This document shows, in pieces, positions 1 through 9,789 of a DNA stretch of 64,000 nt (within the stretch, counting starts at the first letter, position 1; every line of letters begins with the position of its first letter). Made by a program: the position numbers and the translations under genes. The DNA is taken from NCBI GenBank assembly GCA_963760935.1, contig CAVXFB010000006.1, forward strand, positions 124,001 through 188,000, in the 5' to 3' direction. The stretch is from CAVXFB01 sp963760935 (GTDB lineage: Bacteria; Planctomycetota; Planctomycetia; Pirellulales; Thermoguttaceae). Below the pieces are notes generated by a model. That model made no database searches and was not told the origin of the DNA. It was given only the letters and a program-made list of their open reading frames with translations.

Positions 1-1
1 T

Positions 2-2347
2 GAGCGATTGAAGATCGCGCTGAACCAAGCGCGAGAGCGCGGTTTGTTGGGCAAGAACATACTCGGCACCGGCTTCGACTTCGACCTTGAGATCCGCATG
101 GGCTCGGGTGCCTTCGTGTGCGGCGAAGAGACCGCGCTGTTGACATCGATCGAAGGCAACCGCGGCGAGCCGCGCCCGCGGCCGCCGTTCCCCGCCCAGC
201 AGGGCCTCTGGGGCAAGCCCACGGTGCTCAATAACGTCGAAACTTACGCCAACGTGCCGGCGATCGTACTCAATGGAGGCGACTGGTACGCGGCCAACGG
301 CACCGAACGAAGCAAGGGAACCAAGGTCTTTGCGCTGGCCGGCACGATCAAGAACTCGGGGCTCGTCGAAGTTCCCGTCGGCATGTCGCTTGGCGACCTG
401 ATCTACGACGTTGGCGGTGGCATCCTTGGCGGCAAGGCCTTCAAGGCCGCGCAGATTGGCGGGCCGTCCGGCGGCTGCATCCCCAAGCAGCACCTGAACG
501 TTCCGCTCGATTATGAGTCGCTTTCCGAACTTGGCGCCATTATGGGTTCCGGCGGCTTAATCGTCATGGACGAGGATAGCTGCATGGTCGACGTTGCCCG
601 CTACTTCCTGGAGTTCGTCCAAGAGGAGTCATGCGGTAAATGCGTCCCCTGCCGCGTCGGCACAAAGCGGATGTTGGAAATCCTCAACCGCATTTGCGAG
701 GGCCGTGGCGAAGAGGCCGACGTCGAGCGACTGATCGAACTGGGCGAAATGATCAAGGACACGTCGCTGTGCGGCCTCGGTCAGACGGCGCCCAACCCGG
801 TGCTCTCGACCATCCGCCACTTCGGCCAGGAATACGTCGAGCACATTCGCGACCGGCATTGTCGCGCCGGCGTTTGTCCGGCATTGGTCAACGCGCCCTG
901 TTCCAGCGCTTGCCCGGCCAACGTCGACATTCCCGGCTACGTTTCCTTGGTGGCAGAAAAGCGGTATGCCGAGGCGCTGCGACTGCACCGCGAGCGGAAC
1001 CCGTTTGCGGCCGTCTGTTCGCGCGTGTGCTTCCACACCTGCGAGGACAAGTGCCGCCGCTCGACGCTCGACGCTCCGGTATCGATCCGCGGCATCAAGC
1101 GGTTCATGGTCGATCAGGAGGTGACGATCCAACTGCCCGAGGTCCGCGAGAACGAGCAGAATGCGAAGCGCAAGATCGCCATCGTCGGCGCTGGCCCGGC
1201 AGGGCTGTCATGTGCCTATTTCCTCGCCAGACTCGGCTATCGCCCGAAAATTTTCGAGTCGGGGCCGCGGCCCGGCGGCATGTTGGTCCAGGCCATTCCC
1301 GCCTACCGTCTTCCGCGCGAAATCGTGGCCCGCGAAGTGCGGATGATCGAACACATGGGCGTGGAAATCTTCACCGATATGATCCTCGGTGAAGACCTGA
1401 CGCTGAAGGGTCTGCGGGCCGAAGGTTATGACGCGGTGTTCCTTGGCGTCGGCGCTCCGCAGGGAGTGGGCCTTGGAATGCCCGGTGAAGATGCCGAGGG
1501 CATCACCGACGCCCTCTCGTTCCTCCGCACGTATAATCAGCGTGGCTCGGTTCCCGTGGGCAAGAACGTCGTTGTGATCGGCGGCGGCAACTCGGCCATC
1601 GACGCCGCCCGCACCGCCCTACGGCTCGGCGCCGAGAGCGTGACGGTCGTCTATCGCCGCAGCCGCGAGGCTATGCCCGCGTACGAAGAAGAAATCGAAG
1701 AGGCCGAACACGAGGGTGTGGTGCTCAAGTTGCTCACCGCGCCGATCGAAGTCGTGGTCGAGGGCAAACGCGTGGTGGGCATCAAGTGCGTGCCGATGCG
1801 ACTTGGCGAGTTCGACCGTTCCGGACGACGGCGACCGGAAGAAGGGGGCGATGCTTTTATAATTCCGGCCGACCATGTGTTGGCCGCCGTCGGCCAGTCG
1901 TTGGACCTGCAGAAGATCAGCAACGCCGTGCCGTTGGAGACGCGCAATCAGACGTTCATCCAGGTCAATCCGGTCACCGGCCAAACTTCGGAGAAGTGGA
2001 TTTTCTCCGGCGGCGACGCCGTGACAGGGCCCTCGTCGGTCGTCGAAGCCGTGGCGGCGGGAGAACGGGCGGCCGTTGGTATCGACTTGTACTTGACCGG
2101 CATGAACCATGCTTTCTGGCGTGAAGGACACGAGGTCGACACCTCGTTCGATCCGGATGCCGAGCCGTCGGATGCAACGCGCGAGAAGCTGAACCTGATT
2201 TCCGTGGAACGGCGACGGAACAACTTCGCCGAAGTTGAGCAGCCGTGGTGCGAATCGGTGGCCGTCCGTCAGGCCGGACGTTGTCTGCGTTGCGATTATG
2301 GCAAACGTTGCAGTCTGGACGATGCGACCGTTGCCACCAGTAAGTAG
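2..2347 (+). CDS. NuoF/HydB-like hydrogenase subunit fused to a GltD/NfnL-like flavoprotein (5' truncated)
   Basis: The reading frame is open to the window edge, so the N-terminus (thioredoxin-like and early NuoF residues) is missing; the TTG at 8 is an internal Leu codon, not a start. Visible order: NuoF FMN/NADH region (GSGAFVCGEETALLTSIEG), SLBB region, the 4Fe-4S motif SCGKCVPCRVG with its fourth Cys in TSLCGLGQ, then directly a GltD-type module: Cys-rich CRAGVCPALV...CSSACPANVDIPGYV, FAD fold GAGPAGLSCAYFLARLG, NAD(P) fold GGGNSAIDAARTALRLG and a C-terminal CLRCDYGKRC. Known: NuoF/HydB subunits take electrons from NAD(P)H; GltD/NfnL folds bind FAD plus NAD(P) and NfnL bifurcates electrons. 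hydA lies 129 nt downstream on the same strand, so I infer a cytoplasmic multimeric [FeFe]-hydrogenase. The fused flavoprotein replaces the usual C-terminal 2x[4Fe-4S] domain of HydB. Confidence 0.9.
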   Translation, partial: ERLKIALNQARERGLLGKNILGTGFDFDLEIRMGSGAFVCGEETALLTSIEGNRGEPRPRPPFPAQQGLWGKPTVLNNVETYANVPAIVLNGGDWYAANGTERSKGTKVFALAGTIKNSGLVEVPVGMSLGDLIYDVGGGILGGKAFKAAQIGGPSGGCIPKQHLNVPLDYESLSELGAIMGSGGLIVMDEDSCMVDVARYFLEFVQEESCGKCVPCRVGTKRMLEILNRICEGRGEEADVERLIELGEMIKDTSLCGLGQTAPNPVLSTIRHFGQEYVEHIRDRHCRAGVCPALVNAPCSSACPANVDIPGYVSLVAEKRYAEALRLHRERNPFAAVCSRVCFHTCEDKCRRSTLDAPVSIRGIKRFMVDQEVTIQLPEVRENEQNAKRKIAIVGAGPAGLSCAYFLARLGYRPKIFESGPRPGGMLVQAIPAYRLPREIVAREVRMIEHMGVEIFTDMILGEDLTLKGLRAEGYDAVFLGVGAPQGVGLGMPGEDAEGITDALSFLRTYNQRGSVPVGKNVVVIGGGNSAIDAARTALRLGAESVTVVYRRSREAMPAYEEEIEEAEHEGVVLKLLTAPIEVVVEGKRVVGIKCVPMRLGEFDRSGRRRPEEGGDAFIIPADHVLAAVGQSLDLQKISNAVPLETRNQTFIQVNPVTGQTSEKWIFSGGDAVTGPSSVVEAVAAGERAAVGIDLYLTGMNHAFWREGHEVDTSFDPDAEPSDATREKLNLISVERRRNNFAEVEQPWCESVAVRQAGRCLRCDYGKRCSLDDATVATSK

Positions 2348-2370
2348 TTTGCGAAGTCAGTTGTAGTCGT

Positions 2371-2401
2371 AGGGTGGGTCAAGCGCAGCGAGCCCCACCC
2401 T
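2371..2401. repeat. Imperfect hairpin repeat between the hydrogenase genes
   Basis: AGGGTGGG (2371-2378) faces CCCCACCCT (2393-2401) across a loop containing CAAGCGCAGCGAG. A decayed relative (GGTCGAGCGCAACGAG) lies near 5431, so this looks like a dispersed intergenic repeat. There is no T-run, so it is not a canonical terminator. Confidence 0.6.
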
Positions 2402-2476
2402 GAATAACCAAAGAAGTCGATGGTGGGGTTCGTTGCGATATACCCGGCCCGCCGTCTGCCGTTTTTAGGACCGAAT

Positions 2477-4273
2477 ATGATCCAGCTTTCGATCAACAAC
2501 ATCCCCGTGGAAGTGCCGGAAGGGACGACGATTCTCGCAGCCTCGAAGAAGGCCGGCATCCGCATCCCCACGATGTGCTTTGTCGAAGGGTTGCATGCCA
2601 TCGGCGCCTGCCGCGTGTGCGTCGTCGAGCTCGAAGGAGCGAGAAACCTCGTGGCCTCGTGTGCCATGCCGGCCAGCCAGGGTATGAAGGTCCTGACCAA
2701 CAGCCGCCGGGTGCGCGAAGCGCACCGCGCCGTGGTCGAACTCCTCCTCTCCGAGCACAACGGCGAATGTCAGACGTGCGACCGCAATGAAGACTGCGAA
2801 CTGCAAGCACTGGCGGCCGAGTTGGGCATCCGCGAGGTATCGTACATGGGCGAAAGGACGCGCAAACGAGTCGATGGCTCCACGCCCGCGTTGGTCCGCG
2901 ACAACGGCAAATGCATCAAGTGCCGGCGCTGCGTCAGCGTCTGCGTCGAGACACAGCACGTCGGCGCGTTGTTCCCACAAAATCGCGGTTTTGAAACCGT
3001 GATTGGCCCGGCGTTCAACCACGATCTGTCGACAGTCGCGTGCGTGCAATGCGGCCAATGCGCCGCCGTATGTCCGGTGGGCGCGATCACCGAGAAAGAC
3101 CAAATCGCGGAAGTATGGAAGGCGTTGGACAAGCCCAGCAACCATGTAATTGTGCAGACCGCGCCGGCGATCCGCGCCGCCTTGGGCGAATGCTTCGGCT
3201 ATCCGCCCGGCACGCTGGTGACCGGCAAGATGGTGGCCGCCCTGCGCCGGCTGGGCTTCCACGCGGTGTTCGACACCAATTTCGCCGCCGACCTGACGAT
3301 CTTGGAAGAAGGCACCGAACTTCTGGTTCGCCTGAAGAACGCGCTTGTCGACAAGGAGCAAGTGGCGCTGCCGATGTTCACCAGTTGCTCGCCGGGCTGG
3401 ATCAAATTCATGGAATATTACCACCCGGACATGCTGGCAAACCTGTCGACCTGCAAGTCGCCGCAGCAGATGTTTGGTGCGGTGGCAAAAACGTATTACG
3501 CCGAGAAGCTCGGCAAGCGGCCAGAACAAATCGTGGTCGTCTCCATCATGCCCTGCACGGCGAAGAAGTTCGAGTGCCAGCGGCCTGAGATGGATGTGAG
3601 CGGCACTCGCGACGTCGACGTGGTGCTGACCACGCGCGAGTTGGGCAAGATGATCCGGGCCGCGGGCATCGACTTCGCGGCCCTGTCCGACGAAGAGATG
3701 GACGCACCGCTGGGACTTTCGACCGGTGCGGCCGACATCTTCGCCAACACCGGCGGCGTGATGGAAGCCGCCATCCGCACGGCCTACGAAATCGTCACCG
3801 GCCGCGAGTTGCCGTTTTCCGGATTGCATGTGACCGCCGTCGCCGGTCTGGACGGTGTCAAGGAGGCGTCACTAAAGATCGAAGGCACCCAACCCGACTG
3901 GAGCTTCCTGGAGGGCGTAACGCTCAACATCGCCGTCGCCCACGGGCTTGGCAATGCTCAGCGCGTGATCTCGGCCGTCCGCTCCGGCGAGAAGAAATAT
4001 CACTTTGTCGAAGTCATGACCTGCCCCGGCGGCTGCATCGGCGGTGGTGGGCAGCCGCGTTACACGAACAACCAGGTTCGCGAGGCCCGCATCGCGGCAA
4101 TCTATCGGGAAGACGAAGGCAAGAAGCTCCGCAAATCGCACGAGAACCCCGATATCGCCCAACTCTACGCCGAGTTCCTTGGCCAGCCGCTGGGCCATAA
4201 GTCACACCATTTGCTCCATACCACATACACGCCGCGCGAGCGGGTCGACGGCAACGCCGTCAAGCCACAATAG
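2477..4273 (+). CDS. hydA: [FeFe]-hydrogenase catalytic subunit HydA
   Basis: Catalyses reversible H2 oxidation/proton reduction in the cytoplasm. The ATG at 2477 is chosen because the protein then begins MIQLSINNIPVEVPEG, the normal 2Fe-2S ferredoxin start; an in-frame upstream extension to 2420 is unlike the family. Domains of the 598-residue product: plant-type 2Fe-2S (CRVCVVELEG), His-ligated cluster (HNGECQTCDRNEDC), two 4Fe-4S clusters (CIKCRRCVSVC, CVQCGQCAAVCP), then the H-cluster domain with all three signatures: TSCSPGWIKF (L1), MPCTAKKFE (L2) and MTCPGGCIGGGGQP (L3). The small-subunit-like C-terminus (LYAEFLGQP) is present. All metal ligands look intact. The N-terminal cluster set is that of trimeric, NAD-linked and bifurcating enzymes; the flavoprotein-fused partner upstream supports this. 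No maturases HydE, HydF or HydG are in the window. Confidence 0.96.
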   Translation: MIQLSINNIPVEVPEGTTILAASKKAGIRIPTMCFVEGLHAIGACRVCVVELEGARNLVASCAMPASQGMKVLTNSRRVREAHRAVVELLLSEHNGECQTCDRNEDCELQALAAELGIREVSYMGERTRKRVDGSTPALVRDNGKCIKCRRCVSVCVETQHVGALFPQNRGFETVIGPAFNHDLSTVACVQCGQCAAVCPVGAITEKDQIAEVWKALDKPSNHVIVQTAPAIRAALGECFGYPPGTLVTGKMVAALRRLGFHAVFDTNFAADLTILEEGTELLVRLKNALVDKEQVALPMFTSCSPGWIKFMEYYHPDMLANLSTCKSPQQMFGAVAKTYYAEKLGKRPEQIVVVSIMPCTAKKFECQRPEMDVSGTRDVDVVLTTRELGKMIRAAGIDFAALSDEEMDAPLGLSTGAADIFANTGGVMEAAIRTAYEIVTGRELPFSGLHVTAVAGLDGVKEASLKIEGTQPDWSFLEGVTLNIAVAHGLGNAQRVISAVRSGEKKYHFVEVMTCPGGCIGGGGQPRYTNNQVREARIAAIYREDEGKKLRKSHENPDIAQLYAEFLGQPLGHKSHHLLHTTYTPRERVDGNAVKPQ

Positions 4274-4386
4274 CGAGTCGTTCGACGCTTACTGTCGTTG
4301 TGGGCATAGCGACAAATTTCTGGCGTGAGGGCCCCGCTCTGTGACAGATGAGATACTTCGCCGCGTGCAGGACGACCTACGGAGCA

Positions 4387-5343
<957 letters not shown>

Positions 5344-5523
5344 CGATAACCTCCTGCGTGCAGCGCGTTGCTGTGATTGTAGCAACCAGCGGGGTCGCTG
5401 CAAGCGGCAGGAGGTCATTGGCGGCAGGGCAGGTCGAGCGCAACGAGCTTTACCGTCAGCGCCACAAGTGGTGAGCCTCGCTGCTCTCGATCCGTCCTGC
5501 AACTACCAATCAGCACGCTACGT

Positions 5524-6228
5524 CTACTTAACGGCGTTGGCGTAGGTTTTGTCGGCAAAGTCCCAGTTGGTCACCTTCCAGAACCCGTCAACGTACCTGG
5601 GCCGCTCATTGTGATAGTCGACATAGTAGGCGTGTTCCCAGACGTCGACGGTCAGCACCGGTTCCTTGGCATGCTTCAGCGGCGTATCGGCGTTGCCCAA
5701 GGGCATGATTTCCAGCTTTCCAGACTTGTCGGCGGCCAGCCATGCCCACCCTGAGCCGAACAGCTTGACCCCGGCTTCGGTCATCATCTTCTGGAAGTCG
5801 GCGAAGCTGCCGAAGTCGCGTTTGATCGCGGCCGCCAGATCGCCCTTTGGCTCGCCTCCGCCACTGGGCGACATGCAGTCCCAGTAGAAGCTATGGTTCA
5901 ACGCTTGGGCCGCGTTGTTGAACATCGGGCCGGTCGATTGAATCACCACCTCGCGGAGCGACAGGTTCGCTTCCGGCTTGCCCTCGACCATGGCGTTGAG
6001 GTTCTTGAAGTAGGCGGCATGGTGTTTGTCGTAGTGGTAGTGAAGCTGCTCCTCGGAGAGGAACGGCTGCAAGGCGGTTCTGGCGAATGGTAGCGGCGGT
6101 TGTTGAAACGGCATTTTAGCATCTCCTTCTTTCATAATGTGTGGTTCTTCAGCGGCTGGCACACGTTGGGCCATCCATAGCCCGGCGCCCGTCGCCAGCG
6201 ATCCGGCGAGAAACTCTCGTCGTTTCAT
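5524..6228 (-). CDS. sodB: Exported Fe-type superoxide dismutase (Tat signal)
   Basis: Dismutates superoxide to O2 and H2O2. The 234-residue product starts MKRREFLAGSLATGAG, a twin-arginine signal, so the enzyme should be folded with metal and exported to the periplasm. The metal ligands are visible: His in LHYHYDKHH, His in LNHSFYW, and Asp and His in DVWEHAYY. FNNAAQ carries the Gln typical of iron enzymes (manganese enzymes usually have Gly-Gly in this loop). The start at 6228 has GGAGGG about 8 nt upstream; a longer in-frame MKTEGDA start would bury the signal and is rejected. The export signal is the unusual part, since most bacterial FeSODs are cytoplasmic. Confidence 0.93.
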   Translation of the reverse strand: MKRREFLAGSLATGAGLWMAQRVPAAEEPHIMKEGDAKMPFQQPPLPFARTALQPFLSEEQLHYHYDKHHAAYFKNLNAMVEGKPEANLSLREVVIQSTGPMFNNAAQALNHSFYWDCMSPSGGGEPKGDLAAAIKRDFGSFADFQKMMTEAGVKLFGSGWAWLAADKSGKLEIMPLGNADTPLKHAKEPVLTVDVWEHAYYVDYHNERPRYVDGFWKVTNWDFADKTYANAVK

Positions 6229-6392
6229 GGCATCGCCCTCCGTTTTCAAGATATGGGTTCGTCTTTGCGATCGTTCTCTGTGCTAGTCCGCTTGCCGGTG
6301 GCCCATTGTGACCCGAGCGGCAGCCAACGTCAATCCACCCGGCAGAGTCAAACCAAGTGCCGGTTGCCGCAGCCAAGTCACTTTCGTGCGCC

Positions 6393-6743
6393 TTAGGCCA
6401 ACGAGCGATGCGCTTGGCAGTCTCGAATCTCGAACAGACGGTCGAGTCGCGTAACGCTGAACGTAGCGCGAATAGCGGGAGAAACGCCGCACAGCGACAT
6501 TTTGGCCTTCCGCACTTTTAATCGTCGATCGAGCACAACGAGTGCGGACAGCACGTCACTGCTTAGCCGCTGCATGCCCGAGCAATCGAGCAAGAGGTTG
6601 TGACAGTGCTCTGCGGCGATAACTGACAACCACGCCCGAGCGGCCTTGGCGATTTGGAGGCGGTCGGCCAGTGCTTGCTCCAACAAACGCACCAGGACAA
6701 CGTCTCCGTTGTCGATGATTTCCACTTGGCGAAACCTGGACAT
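6393..6743 (-). CDS. STAS-domain protein (anti-sigma-factor-antagonist type)
   Basis: The 116-residue protein consists of one STAS domain: an N-terminal strand region (NGDVVLVRLLEQ), then LLLDCSGMQRLSSDVLSALVVL, which matches the phosphorylatable loop of SpoIIAA/RsbV proteins (D-x-S...S-S), and the late TRLDRLFEI strand. Known: such proteins bind anti-sigma kinases in partner-switching, depending on Ser phosphorylation. No anti-sigma factor or sigma gene is adjacent, so partner and pathway are unknown. The start at 6743 has GGAGAG upstream. It is co-directional with sod but separated by about 160 nt, and probably has its own transcript. Confidence 0.85.
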   Translation of the reverse strand: MSRFRQVEIIDNGDVVLVRLLEQALADRLQIAKAARAWLSVIAAEHCHNLLLDCSGMQRLSSDVLSALVVLDRRLKVRKAKMSLCGVSPAIRATFSVTRLDRLFEIRDCQAHRSLA

Positions 6744-7172
6744 GGTTACTCTCTCCTTCAAAACAAATGCCGGCCGTGGCAAAACGGCCCTCATGGCCCG
6801 GCGTTATTCCTGCGTCGCTCGGGTGCCGCCGAAATATAGAAGCGATGCGGACTAATATGGTGTTTTCCGGTGGATTCGCAAATCGAGAGATTCACGAAAG
6901 GAGACTGGGCAAACGGCGAATCCCGGCACTGGCAGATGCCCTGCGCCGGCATAGGGAGATTCCTGATGCACGTCGCGATCAATCATCTGTCGGCGTCAAC
7001 CGGACGGCTGCTAGCCCGGGAAAAACGCTTACGTGCAGTGCAGCGATGAATTGGACGGCCCGTCAATCCAAACCATCACCGCGCAGGCTACGTGGTGGCA
7101 CGGACGCTAAGGAGACGGACACGATATGCGTCGAGAGACATCGCCGGCGGCGCCGCCTCCCGTGGGCCAGCT
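6744..7172. other. Gene-free stretch
   Basis: I see no credible coding region, tRNA or repeat. Open frames here have Arg/Pro/Ser-rich translations typical of non-coding high-GC DNA. The left end must hold the promoter of the STAS gene; no clear -35/-10 pair was recognised. Confidence 0.5.
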
Positions 7173-7884
7173 CTACTTTCCAAGCGCGGTGAGAATCTCT
7201 TTGACAGCCATCGCCTTCCCGGTGCGTTCGACGTCGATCACCAACTCGTAGAGATGCGGATCGTCGATGTCATGGTGGAAGAAACGCTCGACGAAGTCGC
7301 GCCGCCCCTCATCCGTCTCTTTGATATAGCGGCGAGCTTGGGCTTGGGTGAAACCAGTTTTATCCATAATCTGCTGCACGCGGTACTTCGGCGATGCAAC
7401 GATGCGGACTGCCAAGACTTCCCGCCGCGGCAGAATGAATTGAGCTCCGCGCCCGAACGAACACGGCATGGCCCCGGCGAGCGGCCGCCAGCACCACGCG
7501 CATCAGACACGAGACGTACCTTTCGTGCGCAACCAGATTATGGTTCATCCACGCGCCCAATACATCATAGACCCAGCCGGATTGCGTCTCATCGACCAGA
7601 TCGAGCATCGGCCGTGAGAGGTTGAAGCGATCGGCGATGCAATCCAAGAGATTCCGATGGAAGAGGTCCCAGCCGATCCGCTCGCTGACGCGTCGACCGA
7701 CCTCGGCCCCACAAGCGCCAGCTTCCCGTGAAATCGTCAGGAACCGAATCTGCCGCTGCGTCGCGAGATCATCGAGGCGGCCTTCGGCGGCACGATCGCT
7801 CAACTCCTGGTTCATCGCCCAAGCGTGCATCTGCCGCTCAGCGGCAGCGAGGATGCCGGGCTCTTCGCGCATCTGATCCTTCAT
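7173..7884 (-). CDS. Cytidylate-kinase-like family protein (frameshifted near 7455)
   Basis: Two overlapping frames together make one protein. The N-terminal frame (from MKDQMREEPG at 7884) contains FLTISREAGACGAEVGRRV, the P-loop-like start of the cytidylate kinase 2 family, and reaches ARRGHAVFV. The continuation GRGAQFILPRREVLAVRIVA, then QARRYIKETDEGRRDFVERF, lies in the next frame and ends at 7173. One extra base near 7455 explains the switch. Known: these proteins resemble CMP kinase but many are of unproven substrate. The breakpoint lies where homologues run continuously (GHAVFVGRGAQF), so the frame is broken either by a real mutation or a sequence error; the second is favoured because similar breaks occur elsewhere in the window. 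Confidence 0.82.
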
Positions 7885-8149
7885 GGTCCGCCCTCCGGAA
7901 GATGAGATTGTGAGGGACTGCCAGCTACCGCCACTATTATATACAATTCTACAACATTGGGAAGCATTTACCCCTCCAAAGACAGGATGCGGCGAGCGAC
8001 AAGGCCGACCGCCCGTGTCTTGCGGGCATCACACACATCCCAAACCGCCCTGTCGCTCTCCAACCCGTTGCTGCCAGATTGACCCAAGTGCAGAAAGACG
8101 ACGCGGAATCGATGTGGAGGAAACGCCCACTGGACGAAAAATCAACGAT

Positions 8150-9112
8150 ATGAGAGGCTATGGGGAGCCCTCGTCTTTGCAATTACCAGTACTGGCCGAT
8201 CTCGCACGTTCTGCGGAGGACTACGCCGTGGCCGCCAAAAAGCTCACCGTGGTTGTTTCGGAGGATCGCATCGACCATTCGGTCGGGCGAAAGATGCAGC
8301 AAGCCCTAGTGGCCGGACTGCGCGACAAGCCGGGCCTGGACCTCGTCCTCATGCCGCATCTATACGATCTCGCGCCGGATGGCCCGGCGATGCAGTTTCT
8401 TCGGCGAGTGCACGGCGATCTGGTCGTTCTCGGCTGGTTGTATCCCCGCGCGGCCTTTTGGATGCTCAGGGCCAATCGGGTTCGCGGCCTCATGGGGCAT
8501 ACTTCGTTTTTTCCGGATGAAGAGTTGGAGGCGTTGCCGCCGCTGCCAACCGGCAAGTCGCGACTCCGCGATGACCGCGAGCCGGCCGACCGCAGGATCT
8601 GGTGCATCGATCTGCGCGAACACGCCGAGGCAGACCCGGTCTTGGACGAGGTAGAACGAATCCAGTGCACTGTGCGGGGATTGACGTTGCCCGACGACGC
8701 GTGGGGCATCGCGGCTAACGGCACAACGCGCATCGAGGAAGCCGTCCGACCGCGCTGGTATCCCGTGATCGACTACGACCGCTGCGGGAATTGTCAGCAG
8801 TGCAAGCAATTTTGCCCCTTCGAGGTGTTCGACCTTGACGAGAACGGCACGCTGCTGGTCGCGCAACCGGACGATTGCGTCGGCGGGTGCATGGCGTGTG
8901 CGCGGATCTGCGAATCCGGCGCGATTCTCATTTCGCAGGACGAGCAGTTGGCCATAGCGGGCGACGCCCGAGCGCCGCGCAAGGGTATGAAGAGCAATCC
9001 GGCAGAATTGCATCGGGCGGCAGGAGTTGACGAGGCCGCCCGCGCCGAACGAGAGCGCGCCGTCGCAACATCGACTAGCAGCAGATCGGGAAAGCTGCAC
9101 GGAAAGCGGTGA
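8150..9112 (+). CDS. 2[4Fe-4S] ferredoxin-domain protein with an unassigned N-terminal domain
   Basis: The C-terminal half holds two cluster motifs: CGNCQQCKQFCPF and CVGGCMACARICESGAI, a bacterial-type electron-transfer module. The N-terminal ~190 residues (LTVVVSEDRIDHSVGRKMQQ..., LVVLGWLYPRAAFWML...) form an alpha/beta-looking domain I do not recognise. The start is uncertain: ATG 8150 lacks an obvious ribosome site, while GTG 8114 is in frame near a GGAGG; reading could extend further upstream. It diverges from the cytidylate-kinase-like gene across about 265 nt. The role is probably electron transfer or cluster-dependent sensing; the redox partner is unknown. Confidence 0.8.
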   Translation: MRGYGEPSSLQLPVLADLARSAEDYAVAAKKLTVVVSEDRIDHSVGRKMQQALVAGLRDKPGLDLVLMPHLYDLAPDGPAMQFLRRVHGDLVVLGWLYPRAAFWMLRANRVRGLMGHTSFFPDEELEALPPLPTGKSRLRDDREPADRRIWCIDLREHAEADPVLDEVERIQCTVRGLTLPDDAWGIAANGTTRIEEAVRPRWYPVIDYDRCGNCQQCKQFCPFEVFDLDENGTLLVAQPDDCVGGCMACARICESGAILISQDEQLAIAGDARAPRKGMKSNPAELHRAAGVDEAARAERERAVATSTSSRSGKLHGKR

Positions 9113-9140
9113 CGCCAGCCGCTTCTTAGTTGGCCGTCCG

Positions 9141-9464
9141 CTACCAGCCCATCACCATATTCGACTCGATCGCTTTGCGGGAGCGTTCCAAGTCGGCTCC
9201 CGTTTTCTGCATATAGAGTCGGATGGCGTGCAATTTGTCGCCCGCGGCCTTAGCCAAGCAATCGCGGGCCGTTGAGCATGGATCGGCCGGGCCAATGATT
9301 CCCAGGGCCGACTTGGAAATCACCCACGTGTCGCGCGGACGGCGGGTGATGCGCAACGGAGGCTCCTGCGGATAACTTTGGGCAACCACGCTCGTGGCGG
9401 CGGGCTCATCTTCGGCCCATGTGATGATAATGTGCGAACTAGTCTCGACTTCGAACAGCGGCAT
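9141..9464 (-). CDS. Conserved-looking small protein of unknown function
   Basis: About 107 residues beginning MPLFEVETSSHIIITWAEDE. It has an alternating hydrophobic beta pattern, then the helix-like LAKAAGDKLHAIRLYMQKTG, and ends SNMVMGW. It has no signal peptide, membrane segment or Cys motif. Codon use and composition look like real coding sequence, unlike the antisense frames. A GTG start at 9488 would add eight residues. It converges on the ferredoxin-domain gene with a 28-nt gap. No function is proposed. Confidence 0.65.
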   Translation of the reverse strand: MPLFEVETSSHIIITWAEDEPAATSVVAQSYPQEPPLRITRRPRDTWVISKSALGIIGPADPCSTARDCLAKAAGDKLHAIRLYMQKTGADLERSRKAIESNMVMGW

Positions 9465-9488
9465 GAAAACGGTCTTTCTCGGTATCAC

Positions 9489-9789
9489 GGGCCTAATTGT
9501 CTACGTGCTCGCATATTAGGCGGACCGTCCCTCCGTGTCAACGGTATCACCCGCCTGGGGAGCATGGTGGCCACGCCTTTTCGGCCGTTTTGCCGCACAT
9601 CGTCGCCAAGTCCGCGATCTTTCTGGCTTAGCTCGATCGTGGGGCCTTTTTCGGTCGCGCCAGCGCCATAGAATTCCGTCAGAGGAAATCAGTGTGACGC
9701 GTCGCGTGGGAGGCGGCTTGTTGTGCCGTGAGACGACCGGCGATAAGGCAGCGGCGCGGCGTTAATGCCGTCGGCATAGGAGAGGAAAA
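9489..9789. other. Intergenic region upstream of the Gly/His-rich secreted protein gene
   Basis: No gene is seen. The region contains a divergent promoter space for the genes on both sides. A good ribosome site (AGGAGAGG) lies at its right end, before 9790. Confidence 0.45.

Noticed and set aside
2465..3829. Open frame antisense to hydA (454 codons)
   Set aside because: Shadow of a conserved gene; no ribosome site or recognisable motif.
6767..7192. 141-codon plus-strand frame
   Set aside because: Composition is Arg/Ser/Pro-rich, there is no ribosome site, and it runs into the cytidylate-kinase-like gene on the other strand.
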